Part shown: positions 1 to 7,702 of the stretch, piece by piece
Layout of the letters: every line of letters starts with the position of its first letter
Numbering within the stretch: position 1 is the first letter of the stretch
Source of the DNA: JAGIBJ01 sp032119595
GTDB lineage: Bacteria > Actinomycetota > Thermoleophilia > Solirubrobacterales > Solirubrobacteraceae
Direction: 5' to 3'
Assembly (NCBI GenBank): GCA_032119595.1
Contig: JAUMBQ010000006.1
Coordinates: 1,116,001 to 1,180,000 of the forward strand
Length of the DNA stretch: 64,000 bases
Position numbers and translations under genes: made by a program
The notes under the pieces: generated by a model
Told to the model about the DNA's origin: nothing
The model's input: only the letters and a program-made list of their open reading frames with translations
The model's database searches: none

Positions 1-39
1 ACGGTGCACACCGCACCGGACCCGCGGCCTCGACGCTGC

Positions 40-45
40 TAACTT
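40..45 (+). promoter_or_regulatory. Candidate -10 box of infA
   Basis: The hexamer TAACTT ends 10 bases before the infA ATG and no Shine-Dalgarno sequence lies between. This fits a leaderless or nearly leaderless transcript. The same spacing recurs at many genes in the window. Confidence 0.4.
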
Positions 46-55
46 GCCTAGCCGC

Positions 56-274
56 ATGGCCAAGGAAGAAAAAGTCGAATTCGAGGGCGAAGTCGTCGAA
101 GCCCTCCCGAACGCAATGTTCAAGGTGAAGCTCGACAACGACCACGTCGTTCTTGGACACGTCGCCGGCAAGATGCGTCGTTTCCGCATCCGAATCCTTC
201 CGGGTGACCGGGTCCGCGTGGAGCTTTCCCCGTACGACCTGGACCGCGCCCGCATCGTCTACCGCCACCGGTAG
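56..274 (+). CDS. infA: Translation initiation factor IF-1
   Basis: IF-1 is the small OB-fold factor that binds the ribosomal A site during initiation. The 72-residue product has the usual family length. The block PNAMFKVKL from about residue 18 and the end SPYDLDRARIVYRHR are diagnostic. ATG at 56 gives the canonical MAKEEK start; an in-frame TTG at 44 would add four residues and is less likely. The downstream neighbour is thiL, not rpmJ-rpsM-rpsK as in the usual actinobacterial alpha operon, so this is an orphan locus and possibly a second infA copy. The protein is more basic (RRFRIRI) than typical actinobacterial IF-1. Confidence 0.93.
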   Translation: MAKEEKVEFEGEVVEALPNAMFKVKLDNDHVVLGHVAGKMRRFRIRILPGDRVRVELSPYDLDRARIVYRHR

Positions 275-397
275 ACCGCCCGGCCGCGCTGCGGCCACCT
301 ATTGCTTCGATCCGCTGGCCCCGGCCACCGGCTCCCTCGTTCGGCCGCATCTGCGGCCGTTCTGCGTTGTGGGGCCAAGCCGGATACGGTCGCCGGT

Positions 398-1486
398 ATG
401 CCGCGCCGCAGTGAGTTCGCTTTGATCGCGGCGTTCCGCGAGCGCCTTCCACCGCCGCACCGTGGCGTGCTGGTCGGCAGCGGCGATGATGCGGCGGTCG
501 TCCGAGCCGCCGGCGCCACGAGCGTCGTCTCCGTCGACACGACCGTCGATGGCGTGCACGCCCGCCTCGATCTCGGCGAACCGGGCCAGGCCGCTCGCGA
601 CTTTGGCTGGCGCGCGATCACGACGGCGCTGTCGGATCTCGCCGCCTGCGGCGTCGGTCTCCCGAGCATCGAGCGCCAGCTTCAGGACGAGGATGACGAG
701 GAGGAGTCGACGCCCAGCTTCGTCTGGGCGATTCCGCCGGACACCCCGGACGCTCCAGGCATCGAGGCCTACGTCGCCGTGACCCTGCCGAGCGACCTGG
801 ACGACGACCGGATCCTCGCGATCGCCGACGGCATGGCCGAGGCCGCGCGCACGTTCGGCGTCAGCGTGATCGGCGGCGACGTGACCAGCGGGCCGGTGGC
901 CGTGATCTCAACGACGGTGGTCGGCTGGCTCGATGACCCGCCGCTGACGCGGGGCCATGCTCGTCCGACGAATCTGGTCGGCCTCACCGGACCGATCGGC
1001 GCCGCCGGGGCCGGGCTCGCGTTGGTGACCAGCGAGGCCGTGGATGGCGCTGCGGAGGACGCGGCGGCCGCGCTGCGCTCCGCGTACCAGCGTCCGGTGC
1101 CTCAAATGTCGATGGGCGCGGCCCTTCGCCAAGCCGGCGCCACGGCAGCGATCGACCTCTCGGATGGCCTGCTCGCCGACGCCCTGCACGTCGCGGAGGC
1201 CAGCGGCATGGTCCTACGTCTGCAGCCAGACGCGATCCCGTTGGCCGCGGGCGTGACCGACATCGCCAATGCCCTCCGGCAGGATCCGTTGCTCTTCGCC
1301 CAGTCGGCCGGTGAGGACTTCGTCCTGCTCGTCACCGTCCCGGTTGCTCGCCGGGTCGCCGCCGAAGAGGCCGGCGTGATCGCCTGGATCGGCGAGGTCT
1401 TCGCTCCGCTCCCCGACGAGTCGCCGTCCGTCACCGGCCTGCCGACCGACCCGACGGGCCGAGCGGGCCACGACCACCGCGCCTGA
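398..1486 (+). CDS. thiL: Thiamine-monophosphate kinase
   Basis: ThiL phosphorylates thiamine monophosphate with ATP to give thiamine diphosphate, the cofactor form. The 362-residue protein has the PurM/AIR-synthase-like layout. A GSGDDAAVV metal/ATP loop lies near residues 27-35 and VDTTVDGVH near 46-54. IGGDVTSGP and DLSDGLLAD follow further on, the latter typical of the C-terminal half. ATG 398 is preferred over upstream starts because the family begins shortly before the GDDAA loop and a TACGGT hexamer ends seven bases upstream. No TPP riboswitch was seen in the 123-base gap after infA. Length is slightly above the family norm owing to an acidic insertion (EDDEEES) near residue 110. Confidence 0.88.
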   Translation: MPRRSEFALIAAFRERLPPPHRGVLVGSGDDAAVVRAAGATSVVSVDTTVDGVHARLDLGEPGQAARDFGWRAITTALSDLAACGVGLPSIERQLQDEDDEEESTPSFVWAIPPDTPDAPGIEAYVAVTLPSDLDDDRILAIADGMAEAARTFGVSVIGGDVTSGPVAVISTTVVGWLDDPPLTRGHARPTNLVGLTGPIGAAGAGLALVTSEAVDGAAEDAAAALRSAYQRPVPQMSMGAALRQAGATAAIDLSDGLLADALHVAEASGMVLRLQPDAIPLAAGVTDIANALRQDPLLFAQSAGEDFVLLVTVPVARRVAAEEAGVIAWIGEVFAPLPDESPSVTGLPTDPTGRAGHDHRA

Positions 1487-1490
1487 GCCC

Positions 1491-2225
1491 TCAGCCGCTT
1501 GGCGTGGCCGCCAGCGAGCCGGTGGTCGGCGCGAGCGCCTTGGCCCAGGGGCCTTTGCTCGGCGGCCGGTACCCGACGAGTTCGGCAAAGACGACGATGC
1601 GCTGCGCCGCCGAATAGAGCGGGTGGCACGCCGAGAGCACGAGGCGCTCGCGGCCGATGCGCTCCAGCACCCAGACGTCGGACGGTTTCACGATCCGGTA
1701 GCGCGTCACGGCGTACTCAAAGCGACCGTACGGCGTCCCGATGAAGATCTTGTCGCCCTTGCCGAGCCGGTTGACGTTGTGGAACGGCGCGCCGTAGGTC
1801 GTGCGATGGCCGGCAATCGCGGTGGTGCCGCCGAGGCCCGGCAGGTCGGTCGTCTCTATGACGCCCGGGCCCTTGCGCAGCGAGGCGGTGTCGGTGCCGT
1901 CGACCACGGCGCGGCCGAGCTTCAGCTTCGGGATCGAGATCCGCACCACGGACTGGCCCTTGGGCACCTTGCGACGCACGGAGCGCGCGAGATAGGCCAC
2001 CTTTTGTTCGCGCTCGGTGAGCGCCGCGAGCGCATCCAGGTCGGCGCGGTCGGGGCCGTCTTCCGCGAGGTCGTCGAGCTCGCCGTTGAGGCCACCCTGC
2101 ACGAAATGTGCGTACGCGGCCGAGAACGGCTCCTGCCAGACCACCGTGAGCCCAGCGTCGAGCACGAGGGCGATGCCAGCGACCAGGAGGGCGGTGCCGA
2201 CCGAACGCAGAAAGCGGCGGATCAC
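1491..2225 (-). CDS. Sortase, probably class E
   Basis: Sortases are membrane-anchored cysteine transpeptidases that cleave a C-terminal sorting signal and attach the protein to the cell wall. The 244-residue product has one N-terminal membrane segment (about residues 5-25). The catalytic His is seen in GHRTTYGAPFHN, the Cys in VLSACHP, and the Arg in SAAQRIV ten residues later. The spacing and the SACHP form fit actinobacterial class E enzymes. It starts 13 bases after the M28-like membrane gene on the same strand, so the two are probably co-transcribed. No protein with an LPXTG/LAXTG-type tail is encoded in this window, so its substrates lie elsewhere. Confidence 0.85.
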   Translation of the reverse strand: MIRRFLRSVGTALLVAGIALVLDAGLTVVWQEPFSAAYAHFVQGGLNGELDDLAEDGPDRADLDALAALTEREQKVAYLARSVRRKVPKGQSVVRISIPKLKLGRAVVDGTDTASLRKGPGVIETTDLPGLGGTTAIAGHRTTYGAPFHNVNRLGKGDKIFIGTPYGRFEYAVTRYRIVKPSDVWVLERIGRERLVLSACHPLYSAAQRIVVFAELVGYRPPSKGPWAKALAPTTGSLAATPSG

Positions 2226-2238
2226 GCGGTGTAGTTCA

Positions 2239-4002
2239 TCAGGTGCGGTCGAGCGCCGAATCCACGCCCCCGAGGGAGCCTGGTCCGGCGTACGTCACGG
2301 GGCCGCGAACGGTGACTTCGCCGTCGCCAAGATCCGTCGAGCGGCCGTGGCGCGCCACGAGGAATGCGGCGATGCAGCACCCGCCGAGCACGGTGAACCA
2401 GAGCTGCGCAAACAGGCCGATGTCGCCGGAACTCAGCAGCGCCACGAACCAGGACCCGGCGCTCGTCGCGTCGCCCAGCGGATAGCGGGTGAGGAGGTTT
2501 TCCAGCAGCAGGATCAACGGCAACACGCCGACGAAGACCGCCAGCAGCGCCCAGCCGCGCGGCGGCCGCATGCCCGCGTCGAGCACGACCGGCCACAGCA
2601 ACACCGCCGGCACCATCATCGCTGCCGCGGCCGGATTCACGACCCACGTCAGGAGGGCCGTGAGCACGAGGACGACGGCGAGTCCGAGCGGCGCGGCCGG
2701 CGCCGAACTGCGCTGACCGCGCAGGCCGAGCCCGAAGAGCAGCAACGGCCTCAGCACCGCGTGCCCGAGGATCGTGACCGCCGTGAAGATCGCAAGCGGA
2801 CTCGCCTCGCCGGTCCAGACCGCTGGATCGATCGGACCGCCCGGCAGATCGACCCAACCGAACGAGTCGGCCAGTGCCACCGCCCCGATTCCCAGGAGCT
2901 GCGGCAAGCCCAGAATGAGGGTCCAAGCGATCCATCGGCCGACGCGTTGACGCTGGCGACGCGCCCTCGCCAGCCCGTCGACCACGAGCAGCAGCGGCGG
3001 CACCAAAAGCGCCAGGACGATCGCGCGGATCGCCCAGTCGGGAATGATCCCGTCGCCGGCGGTCAGGCGCTGCTCAGGCCCGAGGTCGACCGGGCCAGCG
3101 TTGTCGATCGCGATGATTGCGCGCAGGAGCGCGCGGCCGTCCATTTCGAGGCGCTCCGCCGTGGGCCGCAGGGCGGCGGGGGCGATCCGATCGCCGGTCG
3201 TCGAGAGCAGGACGGCGGGGAGGCCGCTGCGCAGGAGCGGGCCTTGGCCGCCGGTCGTGACGGGCGCCGCCAGGCGCACGAGCTGGGCCGCCGCGCCGGC
3301 GCGGGCGTCGCCGACGGGGCGCTCGTCGCGCAGGGACTCCTCGAGTGTGCGCCGCAGCCGCAGCGAGGCGAGCTGCGGCCCGTTGGAGAAGGGCACCACG
3401 GGCGTGAGGAGATCGGGCGTGCCGAGCGTGCCGACGACAATCACCGCGCGGACCGGCCGCTCTTCCGCGCTGAGCCGCCGCGCCAGGTCGCGGAATCCCG
3501 TTTGGCCGATCGTCCCGCTGACCGACACGAGCACGATCGGATGCTCTACCCGGCGCTTGCCGAGCAGGTTGCTGAGCTGAAGCAGCGTCGCGGTGCCGGT
3601 GAGCTCGGCCTTGGAACCAGGCCGCACGCTGTCGCGCGCCGCGGCGATGACGGTGATGCCCTCGGCCTGACCGGGGCGTGTCGCGTAGACCTGCGTCGCG
3701 TCGCCCTTCGTGCCGTCGGGCGCGCTGGCCTCAGCGGTCTGCGTGTCGACCTCCAGGCCGTCGGCCGCGAAGCGCGATTTGAGGTCCTCGGCGAGGTCCG
3801 CGTCGGCGGCACCCCCGGCCGGCCGGGCCGGGTACACGGCGACGAGCCGGTTGACCTCCTGCTGAGCCACCGCGCCGTCGTAGGCGTCCGGCGCCTGGAA
3901 CGTCTTGAGCGCCCGGGGACGGTCTCCGACGGAGAATGCTGCGAGCACCACGACGGCCAAAATCGGCAGCACGAAGATGCGCGTGAGTCGAGGGTCGATC
4001 AC
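2239..4002 (-). CDS. Membrane-anchored M28-like pseudo-peptidase
   Basis: The 587-residue protein has one N-terminal membrane helix (RIFVLPILAVVVLAAF). An extracytoplasmic domain of about 270 residues with the order of an M28 aminopeptidase follows, then about six or seven C-terminal membrane helices. Metal-ligand positions look lost: the usual AHYDS reads AARDS, the GADDNASG stretch reads GSKAELTG, and the EE pair reads GT. It is therefore probably a binding or scaffold protein. GTG 4002 leaves 19 bases to the divergent response regulator; an ATG at 4041 would overlap it by 20. The sortase gene follows 13 bases downstream. The fold call is by eye and needs a profile search. Confidence 0.55.
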   Translation of the reverse strand: MIDPRLTRIFVLPILAVVVLAAFSVGDRPRALKTFQAPDAYDGAVAQQEVNRLVAVYPARPAGGAADADLAEDLKSRFAADGLEVDTQTAEASAPDGTKGDATQVYATRPGQAEGITVIAAARDSVRPGSKAELTGTATLLQLSNLLGKRRVEHPIVLVSVSGTIGQTGFRDLARRLSAEERPVRAVIVVGTLGTPDLLTPVVPFSNGPQLASLRLRRTLEESLRDERPVGDARAGAAAQLVRLAAPVTTGGQGPLLRSGLPAVLLSTTGDRIAPAALRPTAERLEMDGRALLRAIIAIDNAGPVDLGPEQRLTAGDGIIPDWAIRAIVLALLVPPLLLVVDGLARARRQRQRVGRWIAWTLILGLPQLLGIGAVALADSFGWVDLPGGPIDPAVWTGEASPLAIFTAVTILGHAVLRPLLLFGLGLRGQRSSAPAAPLGLAVVLVLTALLTWVVNPAAAAMMVPAVLLWPVVLDAGMRPPRGWALLAVFVGVLPLILLLENLLTRYPLGDATSAGSWFVALLSSGDIGLFAQLWFTVLGGCCIAAFLVARHGRSTDLGDGEVTVRGPVTYAGPGSLGGVDSALDRT

Positions 4003-4021
4003 CGCTGACAGACTATGGGTC

Positions 4022-4735
4022 GTGACCGGCCGACCGCGCATCCTCGTCGTCGACGACGAGCGAGCTATTCAGACCCTCCTCTCCTACCCCCTTGAGGGCG
4101 AAGGCTTCGAGGTGATCCAGGCCCTGTCCGGCGAGATGGGCCTCGAGCGATTCGACGACACCGTCGACCTCGTGCTGCTCGACGTGAGCCTCCCGGGCAT
4201 CGACGGATTCGAGGTCTGCCGCCGCCTGCGCGCGCAGGGCTCCTCGGTCCCGATCATCATGCTCACCGCCCGCACCGACGAGATCGACACCGTGCTCGGC
4301 CTGGAGCTCGGTGCCGACGACTACGTGACCAAGCCGTTCTCGATCCGCGAGCTCACGAGCCGCGTGCGCGCCGCCCTGCGGCGGTCGGAGATGCTGCAGC
4401 GCGCCGCGTCTGCCCCGCCGACGCCGGACCAGGAACACCTCGAAGTCGGTGACCTCAAGGTCGATCTCGCGGGCCGGTCCGTGCAGGTCCGTGGAGAGGT
4501 AGTGCGACTTACGTTCTCGGAATTCGAGATCGTTGCTCTGATGGCCACCTCGCCCGGACGCGTTTTCACGCGAGAGCAGCTCCTCGAACAGGTGTGGGGC
4601 GACGCGGAGTACCGCGACCCGCGGACCGTCGACGTCCACATCCGCCACCTGCGCGAGAAGCTCGAGGCGGAGCCCAGCGAGCCGCAGCTCCTGCTCACGG
4701 TGCGCGGCGTCGGGTATCAGATCGGCAAGCCGTGA
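4022..4735 (+). CDS. OmpR-family response regulator
   Basis: This is the DNA-binding partner of the sensor kinase immediately downstream. The receiver domain occupies about residues 5-120: the acidic pair is in ILVVDDE, the phospho-acceptor Asp in LVLLDVSLPG, the switch Thr in MLTAR and the Lys in YVTKPF. An OmpR/PhoB winged helix covers about residues 140-235 and ends VDVHIRHLREKLE...VRGVGYQI. GTG 4022 is chosen because it puts RPRILVVDD at the N terminus. The stop codon overlaps the kinase GTG start (GTGA), indicating translational coupling. The upstream gap to the divergent M28-like gene is only 19 bases. Confidence 0.92.
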   Translation: MTGRPRILVVDDERAIQTLLSYPLEGEGFEVIQALSGEMGLERFDDTVDLVLLDVSLPGIDGFEVCRRLRAQGSSVPIIMLTARTDEIDTVLGLELGADDYVTKPFSIRELTSRVRAALRRSEMLQRAASAPPTPDQEHLEVGDLKVDLAGRSVQVRGEVVRLTFSEFEIVALMATSPGRVFTREQLLEQVWGDAEYRDPRTVDVHIRHLREKLEAEPSEPQLLLTVRGVGYQIGKP

Positions 4736-6390
4736 CCCAGGCCTCAGGCGACGGCCCCGCCGCGCCTCCACCGGGATCCGGCGACGATCCTGCGCCGACC
4801 GGCGACCGCCCCGCCACAGCGTCAGGCCTCCCGCCTGAGGGCCCGCCGATCGACCGGGCGAGCATCGTCGGCGAGGCCATGAGCGACGTCTTTACGACGC
4901 CCGCGCCCCGGCGTCGCCCGACGATCGCCAAGTTGCTCTCGCGCATCGCGTTGTTCCGCTGGTTCAAGGGCTCGCTCCCCGGCCGCATCAGCGCGGTCTT
5001 CCTCCTGGCCGCCGTCGTCACCGTCGCCGGCCTCCTCTACGCCACGCCGCGCCTGGAGAGTTCGCTCGTGGCGCCGCGCAAGCAGTCGGTTGAGGCGACC
5101 CTCACGCTCGGCGTCCCGATTACGCAGAGTCTCGCCAACCGGACCGATGAGAACACTGGCCTGCCGCTCACGATCGACCAGTACCCGAGCGTGCTCACGG
5201 CACTCTTCGGCGTTCAGAACGGCCGGCGCGGCATCGGACTTGGCTCCAGCGCGCAGCGCGTCGCGCTGTACAGCGTGACCGGGCCGGTGAAGCGACCGAC
5301 GATCACCGACCTCGCGGGAACCGATCGCGCGTCCCGGCTCGTCCGTGCGCTCGCCCTGCGACCGGCCGGCCGGACGAGCGGCATCACGACGGTCGACGGT
5401 CGACCCCGGATCGAAGCCGCGCAGGTCTTCACGCTGCCAACGGGCCAGCGTCTCGTGCTGTCGGTCTGGCAAGACATCGACGACATCCAGCGCACCGTCG
5501 ACATCGCCCGCCAGCGCATCCTCGTCGCCGGGATCGGTGGCGCGTCGATCGCCCTGCTGCTCGGGGTGTGGGTCACGACGCGCCTCACGCGGCGTATCCG
5601 CACCCTGGAAGCCGGCGCGCGCAAGGTCGCGCGCGGCGATTTCACGGCGCAGTTCCCGGGTGAGGGATCGCTGGAGCTCTCGCAGCTCGCGCGGGCGCTC
5701 GACGAGATGCAGAGCCAGCTCGCCGAGCTCGAGACCGCCCGAAGACGCTTCATCGCCACCGCCTCGCACGAGCTGCGCACGCCGCTCTCCACGCTCCAGG
5801 GCTTCCTCGAGCTCCTCGAGGACGACGACCTGCCGGCCGAGCGCCGGCGCGAGTTCGTGATGCACGCCAGCCAGCAGGCGCAGCGTCTGGGCAAGCTCGC
5901 CAGTGACCTCCTCGATCTGTCGCGGCTCGATGTCGGGTCGGTGAAGGTGCGGCGCGAGCCGGTCGATGTGGGCCTGCTGCTGGAGGGCCTGATCACCGAG
6001 TTCCGCGCGGTGTCGGCCCAGGACGGGACGATCATGCGCCGTGAGGTCGACCCGCGGGCCGAAACGGCGCTCATCGACGGCGATCGCGTGCTGCAACTCC
6101 TGCGCGCGCTGGTTGACAACGCCCTCACGCACACGCCTCCGGGCACGCCGATCGTGGTCGCGGCCAAGCGTGCCGGGGCGCGCGTTGAGTTCACCGTCGA
6201 GGATGCGGGGCCCGGCATCCCGCCGGCGCATCAGCGCGAGATGTTCGAGGCGTTCGTGACCTCCGACGAGACCCGCGGCTCCGGGCTCGGGCTGGCGATC
6301 AGCCGCGAGCTGGCCCGCCGCATGCAGGGCGATCTCACCGTGACGTCGGGTCCCGGGTCTACCGTCTTCACCTTGTCGCTCCCCGCCTGA
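4732..6390 (+). CDS. Sensor histidine kinase
   Basis: This is the membrane sensor of the two-component system. The 552-residue protein has a long Pro/Ala-rich cytoplasmic N terminus, a first membrane helix (ISAVFLLAAVVTVAGLLYA) and an extracytoplasmic sensor of about 160 residues. A second helix (ILVAGIGGASIALLLGVWV) and HAMP linker follow. HisKA has the phospho-His in ATASHELRTPLS. The HATPase_c domain has N box VDNALTH, G1 box DAGPGIP and G2 box GSGLGLAI. The GTG start overlaps the regulator stop. The stimulus is unknown; nearby sortase and M28-like genes suggest an envelope cue, which is inference only. Confidence 0.92.
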   Translation: MTQASGDGPAAPPPGSGDDPAPTGDRPATASGLPPEGPPIDRASIVGEAMSDVFTTPAPRRRPTIAKLLSRIALFRWFKGSLPGRISAVFLLAAVVTVAGLLYATPRLESSLVAPRKQSVEATLTLGVPITQSLANRTDENTGLPLTIDQYPSVLTALFGVQNGRRGIGLGSSAQRVALYSVTGPVKRPTITDLAGTDRASRLVRALALRPAGRTSGITTVDGRPRIEAAQVFTLPTGQRLVLSVWQDIDDIQRTVDIARQRILVAGIGGASIALLLGVWVTTRLTRRIRTLEAGARKVARGDFTAQFPGEGSLELSQLARALDEMQSQLAELETARRRFIATASHELRTPLSTLQGFLELLEDDDLPAERRREFVMHASQQAQRLGKLASDLLDLSRLDVGSVKVRREPVDVGLLLEGLITEFRAVSAQDGTIMRREVDPRAETALIDGDRVLQLLRALVDNALTHTPPGTPIVVAAKRAGARVEFTVEDAGPGIPPAHQREMFEAFVTSDETRGSGLGLAISRELARRMQGDLTVTSGPGSTVFTLSLPA

Positions 6391-6480
6391 CCGCGGCGGA
6401 GCTCGCCCGGCCCCCGTCCCCATCCGTTCGGCGGCGCCGTGCGTACGCCCGTCCCGCCGCTCCGTCAGTCTCCCCGCTCC

Positions 6481-7584
6481 ATGCACCTGCCTCGCACCGC
6501 TCTCGTCGCCACCTTCCTCGCCGGTGCGGCCTCCGTCGTTGCCCTGCCCGGATGCGGCGGCGATGCTGATCCGAAGCGCGCGGCCGATTCCAAAGCCGAC
6601 GACACCTCGCGCGCGGCTGGCGTCCCGGGCGCGACCGGCGGCGCACTGGCTGAGGGCGCGGTAAAGCGCGGGCTGCCCAGCGTCGTCGCGGTGTCGGTCA
6701 ATAGCGGCGGGATCACGCGCACCGGGAGCGGCACCCTCATTGCCGAGGGGACGATCGTCACCGACGCCAAACTGGTCACGACCGCGAGCGGCGCCCCGGC
6801 TGCCGGCGTGACCGTGCGCGAGGGCAACGGCGAAGAGCACGCCGGTGTGGTCGACGGCATCGACAAGCTCACCGGTCTGGCCGCGCTGCGCGCCCGCGAC
6901 CTGACCGCCGTCCCGATTGCCATCGCGTCCGTCGCCCCGGTCGTCCTCGGCCAGGAGGTCGCCGGCCTTGGATTCCTCAGCGCGCGCCGGCCGGCGATGC
7001 GCCCCGGCGCGGTCGTTACGACCGATCGCGCGGTGCGGGCCGACGGCATCGCCGAGGTTGGCCTCTTCGAGGCGACGGCCGCACTCGGCGCGCAGGGCTT
7101 CGGTGGACCGGTCGTCGACGCCAGGGGCCGCGTCGTGGGGATCACGACGAAGGCACTCGCGTCGATGATCCCCGGCACGGTCGTCGCCCTCCCGGTCGGT
7201 TCGGCCAAGCGCATCGCGAAGTCGCTGACCGCGCGCGGTCGCGTTCCTCGTGCGTACCTGGGCGTCGAGACCGTCGGCCTCACGCCGACGCGCGCCGCGG
7301 AGCTAAGGCTCAAGACGGCCAGCGGTGTCCTGCTGCGGTCGGTCGTGCCGGGGTCGCCGGCGGCGTTCGTGGCGCTCAAGAAGCCGACCTCCACCGTCAC
7401 GATCGGCGGGCGGGAAATCCCCGCTGGCGGCGACGTGATCGTCGGCATCGACAAGACCCGCATCGACGAGCCTGAGGACCTGGATCGCGCGCTCGCGAAC
7501 CGCGCGCCCGGGCGCCGGATCGCGCTGAAGATCATCCGCGGTGACCGGGCCGTGACGGTCAAGGTCACGCTCGGTGAGCGCTGA
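6481..7584 (+). CDS. HtrA/DegP-like pseudo-protease lipoprotein with PDZ
   Basis: The 367-residue protein has an N-terminal signal with a lipobox-like LPGCGG, so it is probably a lipoprotein. A trypsin-like HtrA domain (about residues 60-230) and a C-terminal PDZ domain (about 240-365, from YLGVETVGL) follow. All three catalytic positions appear replaced: the TNNHV motif reads TDAKLV (His to Lys), the acidic motif reads IDKLTGLAAL (Asp to Gly), and the GNSGG serine loop reads QGFGGP (Ser to Phe). The protein probably binds rather than cuts. ATG 6481 starts directly at the signal peptide; an in-frame GTG at 6439 is the alternative. Confidence 0.75.
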   Translation: MHLPRTALVATFLAGAASVVALPGCGGDADPKRAADSKADDTSRAAGVPGATGGALAEGAVKRGLPSVVAVSVNSGGITRTGSGTLIAEGTIVTDAKLVTTASGAPAAGVTVREGNGEEHAGVVDGIDKLTGLAALRARDLTAVPIAIASVAPVVLGQEVAGLGFLSARRPAMRPGAVVTTDRAVRADGIAEVGLFEATAALGAQGFGGPVVDARGRVVGITTKALASMIPGTVVALPVGSAKRIAKSLTARGRVPRAYLGVETVGLTPTRAAELRLKTASGVLLRSVVPGSPAAFVALKKPTSTVTIGGREIPAGGDVIVGIDKTRIDEPEDLDRALANRAPGRRIALKIIRGDRAVTVKVTLGER

Positions 7585-7702
7585 GCCCGGCTCGCCCCCG
7601 CGACCTTCGCCGACCGGCGGTTCTTCACGGGATGCGGCGGGTCGACCCGTAGACTCAGCCCCAGCCGCGGCGCACCAGCCGATCCCGTCGGCGACCCACT
7701 TC

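Noticed and set aside
275..397. TPP riboswitch before thiL
   Set aside because: Neither the CTGAGA nor the GCCAGCGNAGGGA element is present.
2017..4008. Long forward open frame of 663 codons opposite the M28-like gene
   Set aside because: Arg/Asp/Glu/His-rich antisense shadow typical of GC-rich coding DNA; no domain, and the reverse frame has clear membrane and fold features.
4822..6840. Long reverse open frame opposite the histidine kinase
   Set aside because: Low-complexity antisense shadow; the forward strand carries all kinase motifs.
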